Source of the DNA: Owenia fusiformis
Taxonomy: Eukaryota > Annelida > Polychaeta > Sabellida > Oweniidae
Direction of reading: 5' to 3'
NCBI GenBank assembly: GCA_903813345.2
Contig: CAIIXF020000814.1
Location: 1 to 50,000 of the forward strand
DNA length: 50,000 nucleotides
A program made the translations under genes and the position numbers. Of the stretch, positions 37,050 to 48,000 are shown piece by piece (within the stretch, counting starts at the first letter, position 1; every line of letters starts with the position of its first letter). The notes under the pieces are model-generated. The model saw nothing but the letters and a program-made list of their open reading frames with translations, had not been told where the DNA came from and ran no database searches.

Positions 37050-37900
37050 ATTAATATAAAGCTAACCCTCAATGGGCTTGGAAGTTTGTGATGATGAGAG
37101 TCCTAGTAGTAGTAGGCCTAGGCTTGTGTTCAACGCGTAAACAATCCTTCCATTTGGGTAAGAATTATTTCAATCACGGCGCATCAGCATCTGATGGAGT
37201 CTGCGATGACTCAACTATGCTAAACACTCACGATAAACCATCATAAAGAACACGATCGAGACCCCAGATAAATCCTAGTTTTTTGTAATACAGCAAGCAC
37301 AGAGCGCCGGTTTGATGAGGCCGCCTTCCATTTGGAGAATTCTTTTAGGTTCCACTTACTTATAATTCTTCCTCACATATTACGCGATCAATATTCTCCA
37401 GAGTTCTACTGCCAGAACCCCGTTCAATATTCCAGTTCCATCGATAAACAGCTCAACCTAGCGCTATATTACATCTCCGATACCCCAGCCACATTGCAGA
37501 AAATAGTATCAGTAAATGAGGTAATATCAGTCAGCACGGCAGCTAATTCCAAAGAGTGATAAAACAACTCGTTAATTGAACGACGGGAAATTGCTTTTGT
37601 TGGCATGTGACTTACAGTAGGACGTGTTATATAACTCATATAAATAATGTATATTTACGAATCATGTTAAAGTTTGACCAAAACAGAATATGGAAGCTTT
37701 GTAGTTGAATATAACGAAGGTCCATTCATAATAAGTTCATTCATAATTGATAAAAACGACAGCACAAATGCGAATTGAGCAAAAAAGTAACTTAAAAGGC
37801 AAGCTGTTGTAATTCTCATCCTAATTAACCCTAATAAATTCATTTCACAATGAAATGTAACTTTCAATACTATACATGTAGGTGGGATTAATTTTCACTG

Positions 37901-37984
37901 GGGAGGTCTTTCAATACTAGATGAGGTCTTTCAATAATATGTGAGATCTTTCAAAACTAGGTGAGGACTTTCAATACTAAGTGA
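37901..37984. repeat. 20 bp tandem repeat, four copies
   Basis: GAGGTCTTTCAATACTAGAT-like unit with period 20 bases (GTCTT or its variants at 37906, 37926, 37946 and 37966). Confidence 0.85.
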
Positions 37985-38154
37985 AGAGATTTAAGCTTTG
38001 ACCTCAGAAAAGAAGATGTATCGATTGTTTATTTTGTCTATCGTCAAATCATAAAGAATCAAAAAAATTCTGGTTCCGACCTTTTGCCCAACAAGGCACA
38101 AGGTGAACAATATCGTACCTAAAATATATATTTGCTATAGCACTCTTGGCTTGT

Positions 38155-38440
38155 TGACACAAAAAGCCGCCGAAAGGTTAGGCCTACTTCTTACCATGTA
38201 ACATGTGTAAAAATTTGTTCCATTTAGTGGTTTTTCGTTAAAACTTCCAAAATGGCCGCCAGAAAGCAAGATGGCCGCCTAAAGGTTAATCAGCTCTTAG
38301 AACTTCTGTAACCATGTAACACGTGTAAAAAATTGAAGTAATTTCGTTACGTGGTTTTCCTCGCGATGAAAAGAATCAAAAACCTCCAAAATGGCCGCCA
38401 GAAAGCACCATGTAACATGAGTAAACAGTTGAAGTAATTC
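38155..38440. repeat. About 100-120 bp tandem repeat, nearly three copies
   Basis: ACCATGTAACATGTGTAAA recurs near 38193, 38311 and 38407, with AAAATGGCCGCCAGAAAGCA between copies. Spacing is 118 then 96 bases. Confidence 0.75.
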
Positions 38441-39157
38441 AGTTATTCAGACGCCGAACGCCGTCACAAAAAGGTTTAGACTATAACAATGTCACCACTT
38501 GTGGTGGGACAAAACAATGATATGGATGATTTTTGCAGACTAACACATATTTCATCTAGATCGTATGCTGACGCCACGTGGATGAAACATGCTTCATTTT
38601 GCACTTTTGCAGTGTTTGTGTATTTTGAAACAGATGAGAGAGGATATACAGTTATAATAAGCATTTTATTTATTTACTCTATATCATAACACTGTGTGAT
38701 TTATCATATTGATACAATAATGATTTCGTATTTCTATACTTGTCTAAATATTCATACTCATGTTACATGTGTTAACAGGTTAAGTATTCCTCACATATTT
38801 GGAGTTTCAAGGAAGAGCAACTTTCTAACAAATATTTGTTAAATTTCAATAACAATTTGTTATTATTTATATTATATTAACAGAATAATGACTTCGTATT
38901 TCTATACGTGTCTGAATATTCATACTCATGTTAATTTTGATAAAATATTTAGGAGTTTCACGGAATACTAACTTTAAAGTTTTGCCAATTTTCAAAATGT
39001 ACAATTTTAAAAACAGCTAAATCACATGGTTACTATTAACTACACTCATACTAGGTTCCATTATATGATTACAAAAATATATAATAGTATATAAACATGT
39101 ATATTCGTACAATACTGATAAAACTCCTTTAAGCGTTAAACATTAGTTGAGAGCTTC

Positions 39158-39163
39158 TTTATT
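39158..39163 (-). terminator. Candidate polyadenylation signal of the zinc-finger gene
   Basis: AATAAA on the minus strand, the first such hexamer found downstream of position 39900 (about 740 bases). No transcript evidence; a variant signal could be used instead. Confidence 0.3.
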
Positions 39164-39899
39164 CAGTTTTAGCAGCTTATAGTTTTACATAAGGAACTTG
39201 AAAGATGTAGCCCTTAATTTTGTCATGTTTAACATGTTTAATGACACTAATGACAGAAATTCAAAACTAGAATGTGGAAATCACAGTATACTGTATCTTC
39301 AGCATTTCCTGAAGCTCCCAATTAATAATTTCATGTTTTACAAGCTTAGAGGTATCAATGAACTTTTACATTTTTGACACATTAAGGTCGAATACTACTA
39401 CATACTACTAAATGACTATAATACTAGCTACATACGTACATTTGTAAAACGTTATCTGAACACAATGCGGGGACTGAGTATTGTTATGAAACTACTCATT
39501 AAAAGCATATGGGCACCATTTAAAAGACTAGGTCCTATTAATATTTAAATATGCATGTACAATGATTTCGTCTCTTCCAAAATGCCAAGCTTTGATCCAC
39601 CCTGGCCAACATACAAAACGTTTTCATTTACTGTATTGAAAATACCACATTGTAAATCTACCTTCTAAAAGTGAGATTAACACGCTTTAATATGTTAATA
39701 TTCATGCTACCATATGCCATGTAGAAAAACATTCAAATGAAACAAAGTTACAATCCAATTCATATACTGTCTGTATAAATGAACACAATATTTGAAGAAG
39801 TTATCAATCTTTTATAGCACTTTGACATGCACTGAAATTCTGTATCTTCCTTTACTACATTGGGTAGATTCAATGAAAACTCTCCTTCTTCCTTACACC

Positions 39900-40660
39900 T
39901 TATGTTGGGCATTCAGTATCTTCCTTTCCTATATTTGGTGAACATTCAGTATCTTTGTTTACTCCTTTTGTTGGGCATTCATCTTCCTTTACTACATTTG
40001 TTGAACATTCACTATCTTCATTTACTCCTTTTGGTGTTGATTCAATATCTTTATTTATTACATTTGGTGAACACATGGTATTTTCCTTTACTATGTTTGA
40101 TGAACAATCTGTCTCTTCCTTTACGATATTTGGTGGACATTCAGTATTCTCCTCTACCCCTTTAAGTGGGCATTCAGTATCCTCCTTTACTACCATTGGC
40201 GAACATTTGGTATCTTCATTTTCTATATTTGGTGAACATTCCGTATATTCATTTACTCCTTTTGGTGGGCATTCAGTAACTTCCTTTACTTCTACTGATG
40301 GGCATCCAGTCTCTTCCGTCTCTTCTTTTGGTGAACATTCAGTATCCTCCTTTACTCCTTCTGAAGGGCATTCAGTATCTTCTTTTATTATATTTGGTGG
40401 ACATTCGGTTTCTTCCTTTACTCCTTCTGTTGGGCTTTCAGTATCTTCCTTTACTACCTCTGGTGGGCATTCAGTCTCTTCCTTTACTCCTTTTGATAAT
40501 AGGTATTCAGTGTCTTCCGTTCCTATATTTGGTGAACATTCTGTATCCTTCTTTACTACACTTGGTGAGCATTCATTATCTTCCTTTACTCCTTTTGGTG
40601 GGCATTCAGTCTTTTCCTTTACTACCTCTGATGGGCATTCAGTATCTTCCTTTACTATAT
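39900..40660 (-). pseudogene. Out-of-frame tail of the zinc-finger gene's repeat array
   Basis: About 250 more residues of the same 11-residue repeat (VKEDTECPSEV, VKEETECPPNI and so on) run to a stop at 39900, but in the frame shifted by one base from the main reading frame, which stops at 40661. The closely similar stretch near 42415-42475 has ACCAAATGTTC where this copy has ACCGATGTTT: one base fewer. So the tail was once in frame, or the base is missing through a sequencing or assembly error in the repeat. A spliced junction is possible but no good splice pair was seen. Confidence 0.7.
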
Positions 40661-43250
40661 CTAAACATCGGTATCTTCCTTTACTTCGCTTGGTGAACAT
40701 ACGGTATCTATCTTTACTCCTTCTGGTGGGCATTCAGTATCTTCCTTTACTCCTTCTGATGGGCATTCAGTATCTTCCTTTCCTCTATTTGGTGGGCATT
40801 CACTATCTTTCTTTACTCGTTTTGGTGAACATTCAGTATCCTCCTTTAGTCCTTCTAATGGACATACAGTCTCTTCCTTTACTACCTCTGATGGGAATTC
40901 AGTATCTTCATTTACTACCTCTGGTGGGCATTCAGTATCTTCCTTTTCTACCTCTGATGGGCTTTCAGTATCTTCCTTTACTCCTTCTGATGGGCTTTCA
41001 GTATCTTCCTTTACTCCTTCTGGTGGGAATTCAGTATCTTCCTTTACTACCTCTGATGGGCATTCAGTATCTTCCTTTACTACCTCTGATGGGCATTCAG
41101 TATCTTCCTTTACTACCTCTGATGGGCATTCAGTATCTTCCTTTACTACCTCTGATGGGCATTTAGTATCTTCCTTTACTCCTTCTGATGGACGTTCCTT
41201 ATCTTCATTTACTACTTCTGAAGGGCAGTCAGTATCTTCCTTTACTCCTTCTGGTGGGCATTCAGTATCTTTCTTCACTACCTCTGATGGGCATTCAGTG
41301 TCTTCCTTTTCTTCCTCTGATGGGCTTTCAGTATCTTCATTTACTCCTTCTGGTGGGCATTCCGTATCTTCCTTTTCTACCTCTGATGGGCTTTCAGTAT
41401 CTTCCTTTACTCCTTCTGGTGGGCATTCACTATCTTCCTTTACTCCTTCTGGTGGGCAGTCCGTATCTTCCTTTACTCCTTCTGACCGGCATTCAGTATC
41501 TTCCTCTACTACCTCTAATGGGCTCTGATATACTCCTTCTGGTGGGCATTCAGACTCCTCCTTTACTCCTTTTGGTTGGCATTCGGTATCTTCCTTTACT
41601 ACCTCTGATGGGCATTCAGTATCTTCCTTTTCTACCTCTGATGGGCTTTCAGTATCTTCCTTTACTCCTTCTGGTGGGCATTCAGTATCTTCCTTTACTC
41701 CTTCTGATGGGCATTCAGTATCTTCCTTTACTACCTCTGATGGGCTTTCAGTATCTTCCTTTACTCCTTCTGGTGGGCATTCAGTATCTTCCTTTACTCC
41801 TTCTGGTGGGCATTCCGTATCTTCATTTACTCCTTCTGACCGGCATTCAGTATCTTCCTCTACTACCTCTAATGGGCTCTGATATACTCCTTCTGGTGGG
41901 CATTCAGACTCCTCCTTTACTCCTTTTGGTTGGCATTCGATATCTTCCTTTACTACCTCTGATGGGCATTCAGTATCTTCCTTTTCTACCTCTGGTGGGC
42001 TTTCAGTATCTTCCTTTACTCCTTCTGGTGGGCATTCAGTATCTTCCTTTACTCCTTCTGATGGGCATTCAGTATCTTCCTTTACTCCTTCTGATGGGCA
42101 TTCACTATCTTTCTTTACTCGTTTTGGTGAACATTCAGTATCCTCCTTTACTCCTTCTGGTGGGCATTCAGTATCTTCCTTTACTACCTCTGATGAGCAT
42201 TCAGTATCTTCCTTAACTACCTCTGTTGGGCATTCAGTATCTTCCTTTACTACCTCTGATGGGCATTCAGTATCTTCCTTTACTCCTTCTGATCGGCGTT
42301 CTTTATCTTCATTTAATCCTTCTGAAGGGCATTCAGTATCTTCTTTTATTATATTTGGTGAACATTCAGTATCTTCCTTTACTCCTTTTGGTGGGAATTC
42401 AGTATCTTCCTTTACTATATTTGAACATTTGGTATCTTTCTTTACTTCATTTGGTGAACACACAGTATCTTCCTTTACTACACTTGGTGAGCATTCATTA
42501 TCTTCCTTTTCTATATTTGGTGAACATTCTGTATCTTCCTTTACTATATTTGGTGAACGTGAACATTCAGTATCTTTCTTTTCTATATTTGGTGAACATT
42601 CAGTACCTTCTTTTAATCCTTTTGGTGGGCATTCAGTATCTTCCTTTACTCCAACTTCCCATTTTGGACATTCATTATCTCCTTTTACTATTTTTGGTGA
42701 ACATTCAGTATCTACTTTTACTTTTTCCGAATGATATTCTGTATTTTCTATTATTCTTTTTGATGGATATTCAGTATTTTCCATAACTAGTTCCGATGTA
42801 CATTCTATATCTTCTTTTACTGTTTTTGTTGGGCTTTCAGTAACCTCCTTTTTCATATCTATTGGACAATAAGTATTTTTCATTTTTACTTCAAATGAAC
42901 ATTCTCTCCTTCCTTCTATTACTTTTGATGGACACTCAGCATCTGTCTTTACTACTTCGGATGGACATTCTGAATTTTTATCTATTTCCGATGGATATTC
43001 TGTAGCTTTCTTTATCAGTTCTGATGAGGAATCACATTCTTTCTTTCCCATATCCGATAGACATTCATCTTCCTTTATTAGTTCTGATGAATATCCTGTA
43101 ACTTCCTTTACTATTTCTGATGGATATTCTGTTTCTTCCCTTACTTTTTCTGTTACATATTCTGTATCTTGCTTTACTATTTCTGATGAATATTCTGTAT
43201 CTTCTTTTACTATTTCTGATGAACATATTAAAGTGTCCTTTACTATTTCT
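39900..43250 (-). repeat. 33 bp coding tandem repeat, about 100 copies
   Basis: Unit codes 11 residues of the type VKEDTECPSEG. Plus-strand units read GGTGGGCATTCAGTATCTTC then CTTTACTCCTTCT, 33 bases. Units are most alike between about 40740 and 42250 and diverge toward both ends. Some units are shortened. A higher-order unit of 354 bases (ten 33 bp units plus one of 24 bp) is present twice, marked by GGGCTCTGATATACTCC at 41520 and 41874. Confidence 0.95.
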
Positions 43251-46200
43251 ACGTTTTGTGTTTTTACTTCTGATGAACTTTCTGCATCTTGCTTAACATC
43301 TGATTCTCGTATGACATCTGGTTCTTTGGCATCTACCTTTTCTTTGAAATCTAAATCTTCTTTGTCATATTTTTCTCCTTTGCCATGTGGTTTAAGCTTG
43401 ATGTTTTCTTGGACATCTATTTCTTCTTGAACATTTATTTCTTCTTTGACATCTTCTTTTACATTCATACATTCTTCCACACAATAGTACTTTTCTTCTT
43501 TCATATCTGCTTGTTCTATGCCATCTGCTTCTTTGTTGACATCAGTTTCTTCCATGACATTTGGTACTTGTTTGGCATCTGCTTCTTCTATTCCACATAG
43601 TTCCTCTTTAATATCCCCTCCTACCAGTTCTGTCTCTTCTTTGCCATTTCTGTCTTCTGGAACATCTGGTTCTCCTTTGACAATAGAACCTTGTATCATA
43701 TCTGGTTCTTCTTCTATATCTCCTACTTCTATGAGTTCCGGTTCTTCTTTGGCATTTGGTTGTTCTATGACATCTGGTTCTTCTTTGGTATTTGAATCTC
43801 GTAGCATATATTGTTCTTTGAGATCCTCTTCTTTGTTGATATCTGTTTTTTCAATAACAACTAATTCTTCCTTGACATCTGGTTTTTCTTTGACATATTC
43901 TTTAACATTAAGTGCTTCTATAACATCTACATTTTCATGGATATCTCCTTTTTCTTTGACATCTGCTTCTTCCTTGATATATTCTTTATTTAATTCTAAT
44001 GACTGTTCAACATCTTTAGTTGTTAACTGACAATCTTTGCCAATACTTGTTGTAACTTTCTCTTGACACAAGGAGTCCTGCACTCTTTCCATATTAGGTT
44101 CAATTACATGTTTTGTCAGGCTCTCTTCCTTAATGTTGCTTTTTTCTATAGACTTAGGTACATTGTTGTCTCTTACTTTAAACTCTTTTAGGTTTTGTTG
44201 TTCCACGATATTGTCCTTTTTTATTTGAACTTTGGTATTACCAGTCAAATTATCTGTAGATTCTGATTCAAATTTGAATTCACCTTTAGATTCTGTTTCA
44301 TCATCAGAATTTATCAGACCAGAGATATAAAACTTTGTATTACGGATGTCTTTATCCTTAGACTTTAGATTCAATGATGAAAATAAGGTCATCTCTTCAT
44401 TAGCTTTGGTTGTATCATTTGAATCACTTCTTGACCTTAGCGGAGATAAAGGCAATGCATCAGATTTTACCGAGAATTCTTTTCCAAGTGGTTCACAAAT
44501 ACTTATGCTTTTTGACCTGGGGCTATCTCTACCTTCTCTCTTTGGTGAGACTTTTGCAGCATTAGCAATTAATAATTTCTTAATATCTTCACGGCCTGTG
44601 TGAATTTTTCGAAGTCTTACTTTTGGATTCAAATGCACCGTGACATCTGCTTCAGCATTGACAGATGATCTGTGTTCTCTTAAATGAACTACAAATGCAA
44701 TAGGGGACTCATTTCTATAAGCACAATGGTAACAATTGATTTGCTGAATTGATTCTCCCGGATCAGAGCAGTCTTCAGCTATCTTGTTTTTTCTAGATCG
44801 TGGTCCAATCTTCTTTTTGTCCTTTGGAAGAACAATTTGCAATGCATCATAAGATGCATTTAATGCTCTTTGGAACTCCTTTTCCTTATCGGCATCTCGG
44901 TTAAGAATTACAGAGGCGTGTTTCACATTGGCATGTTCTACCTTTATGTGATTGGATACAGTCAACATATATCCTGAGCTAAAATCACAAAGTTTGCACT
45001 CATATGGCTTGTATTTTAGATGTAACCTAAGATGAGCTTTGAGAGTATCAGCGCTTATTGCATTGTGTTTACAATAGCAACATTTCACTGTAAATTTCCT
45101 TTGGACAACCTTAGGCTGGGCTGTTTTGGTTTTGGTAGTCACCTTCAGTTGTTCAAGTTCTGTTTTCTTTAACAGGCCTACAGTTCGGGGAAGGGATGGA
45201 GCATTTTTGGGAGACATTTTCTGCTTTTTCGTATTGTCTGAGTCTGGATCTGGAGGGTTGTTTTTCCCTTTTACGACAAGTCGGTCTATTCGTGCTTCAA
45301 TTTTTGTATCCCTTGATATACTCATACAATACTGAACCTTTCTATGCTGGTGAAGATACGTTATGTGCGTCACGAGGCCAGATTTGTTCAAAGCTGTAAA
45401 GTCACAAGCTCTACACATGTATGGTTTGTATTTCAGATGGGATTGTATGTGCTGTTTGTAATTGAATGGATACTGAAAGGTTCTTGTGCAATCTTTCTTG
45501 AAGCAATAATATGTGCATGCTTCTTCTTCCTCAGACGAACTCTCCAATGTGCTTGAACTTGGTTCTCTCTGTCTTTTCTTCGCAGCTTTTGCAACACCAA
45601 CATGCAATGATGCTTCATGTTTGTGTCTGGGAACTTCGGTCCTTCCTCTTAATCTCTCTGCAAGAGATTCTGCGTATTCTTTTGTTTTCTTTTGTTTCCC
45701 ACTTGAGATATTGTGCTGGTCTTTAGGAGATATACCTCCAAGTTTCGTACTCTGTTTTTCACTTGACCTTGTTTTCAATTGTGATGTAACATTTATCTTT
45801 TCCCCTGTGGTTCTATGTGGTTTGTCTCTTACTGAAACCTTGTTTCTGGTTGTTATTGGAGGATTTGTAGAGGATTTGTTACTACCTGTTGCAGATTTGT
45901 TACTACCTGCTGAAGATTTGTTACTTTCTGTTTGGGATTTGTTACTACCTGGTGCAGATTTATTACTATGAAATATATGGCTCCCTTTCTCTGATGATCT
46001 CGTTATGTGAGGATTACTCTGAACAGACTGTTTCTCATCATGGGATCTTAAACGTTTTGGAGATGGCGGTAAAGGTACAAAATCCTTGGTGTCATCACCC
46101 ACCTGAGATCTTAGTACCCTTTTAACAGGTAGATTAATCTCATTGTCATCGCTTGAAGAAGAAAACTCTATTACAGCCTCGAGGTAGCTCTTACCAGACC

Positions 46201-48000
46201 TAAGTCTCCGTTTACCTGGAGGACGCCGCTTTGGTTCTGGTGGTGTAGAATAATTTTTTTTCAATTTTAACTTCTTGTTTCTCGATTTCTTCAGAGCTTC
46301 TTCTACTTCTTTTTCTTTCTTGCGTAGCCTGTTATATACAAATGTGACTCTCTGGCTTGGATGGACTTTTCTCACATGGTTTGTTGTGTTTGATTTTGTT
46401 GATGACTTGTAGATACAATAAGGACAGTTGTATGGTCTGTAATCACAGTGCCCATTAATCATCAGATGATTTCTCATTAAATGCTTCTGCAGACTAAATG
46501 AACTATCCATGTTTGTTTTCAAAGAACAGAAACAGCAGACAAAAGCGCTTTGTTTTTCTTGTGCATCATCATCTCCTGGTATGGTTGAGGCATCTGAGTC
46601 AGAATCAAGTGCTTTTGTAGACCTGCTGATACTGCTATCATTTGACTTTTTCACACTCTCATTTGTCTTTTTGGAATTATCTTTGAGTTCTTTAATGGTC
46701 ATATTCAATGCAATTTGAAATTCTTTCTCTTTGAGAGGATCTTTAGAGGTGATATACGTCTTATTACTTTTGTGTTTCAGTCGTAGATGACTAGTCACGC
46801 AGGTTGGAACTGAAGATGAATACTCACAAAGAGGACAGAAGAATGGCTTGTACTTCAAATGCACTTGTCGTAAATGATTCGTGAAAATCAGACCAATGTT
46901 ATATTTACAAGCCGTTGTGGATTTGAAATCACAAAAACAGCAAGATGGGTTTTTCTTTTGCGCACCAAATTGTAAATTCCCATGCTCAATCTCTAAATGT
47001 TCCATATAAATACTACGTCCCTTCAAGTTAATATTACAATGTAAACAGTGATACTCTTTGTATGGGCTGTTAGGTATGGGCATCGCCGTATCAGATTTAT
47101 TCTGGAGCTGCTTGCTCCGATATCCCGGCAGAAATAGGATCTCCTTGTGTGATTTCCGGATATGTTTCTGCAGTCGTTTAACACCAACTATTTTCTTATT
47201 ACAATGAGGGCAGCAATCCTTTTTAGCTGGTTCATATTCAGACGTATCAGGACTTGGTTCACTGGGTACATTACCACCAGGTCCTTGGATGATACCTTGA
47301 TTAATGAGATTTGTAGCCGGGTTCTGTATTAAAGGAGATATTGCAGAATTCATAGCATATGGTGGTTGCATTTGAATAAGATTCCCAGGAATATCAAATT
47401 GCTGGGCATATGGAAATGGCATATTAACAGGCTGAGTAGGTATGGAAATTCCCATTGTATTTGATACCATGTTGTTAGGGATCCCTTGACCAGATTGAAC
47501 CATTGCATTGGGTTGATTAGACTGAACCATATTCTGACCCATATTGATATTACCTTGGGAGGTCTGGGGCAAATACATCATGGTGTTACCACCCCACATG
47601 CTGCGTACCATATCAACCATTTGACCACTGGCTACCCCAGGGGCATATTGCATATTAAATGGCATTTGCGGTGCATTACTCACAGTGTTTCCCATTATTG
47701 GTGGAGAGATATGATTTAACTGACTAGAGTTCATATTAGGCACATTTTCTTTACTAGGTAGAGTAGTAGTGTTTGAACTGGGTGGGTTGTGCTCTAAATG
47801 AAAAGTTTTTGCACGCATGCAGTTCGACATGTGACGCTTGTACGCTATATGGTCATCAGTGCTATAGCCACATGGACGACATTTGAGTGAGTAACCCTGC
47901 GTGGCACTGCCAGGTTCACCATTTCCTGAACTGGTACTTGTAGAGTCGGGCCTTGTAGAGTCAGGTCTCGTAGTAGAGTCATGACCCTTATTGTTCGCAT
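40661..48000 (-). CDS. Main exon of the zinc-finger gene: fingers 1-12 and repeat tail
   Basis: Residues counted from the ATG at 48040. Finger 1 (C54, C57, H70, C74) is CCHC. A Gln/Asn/Met/Pro-rich region covers about 100-260. Fingers 2-3 lie at 277-298 and 332-353. Pairs are 4-5 (367-394, 402-423), 6-7 (502-525, 539-560), 8-9 (846-868, 876-897) and 10-11 (987-1007, 1015-1036). Finger 12 is 1103-1123. Finger 8 has C-x4-C. A Ser/Asn/Lys repeat (GSNKSAT) lies near 692-724. From about 1290 the sequence is acidic with many K-E-E motifs, and from about 1600 (genomic 43250) the 11-residue repeat runs to the stop. The acceptor TTATGTTTTTCCAG ends at 48001. Confidence 0.9.

Larger units (their letters stand above)
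37050..39157. other. Region between the two genes
   Basis: Holds the 5' flank of the Piccolo-like gene and probably the 3' flank of the zinc-finger gene. No TATA box at a sensible distance can be defended. Two tandem repeats (37901-37984 and 38155-38440) are the only structures seen. Confidence 0.6.

Noticed and set aside
37050-37090. TATA-like TTTATATTAAT just upstream of the Piccolo start codon
   Set aside because: It touches the ATG, so it cannot be a core promoter for a transcript containing that ATG.
39955-42786. Long plus-strand open frames (up to 403 codons) coding LPLLLLVGIQY-type hydrophobic repeats
   Set aside because: They are the antisense of the 33 bp coding repeat. The unit lacks stops in several frames, so tandem copies stay open without selection. 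No start context, splice sites or domain supports them.
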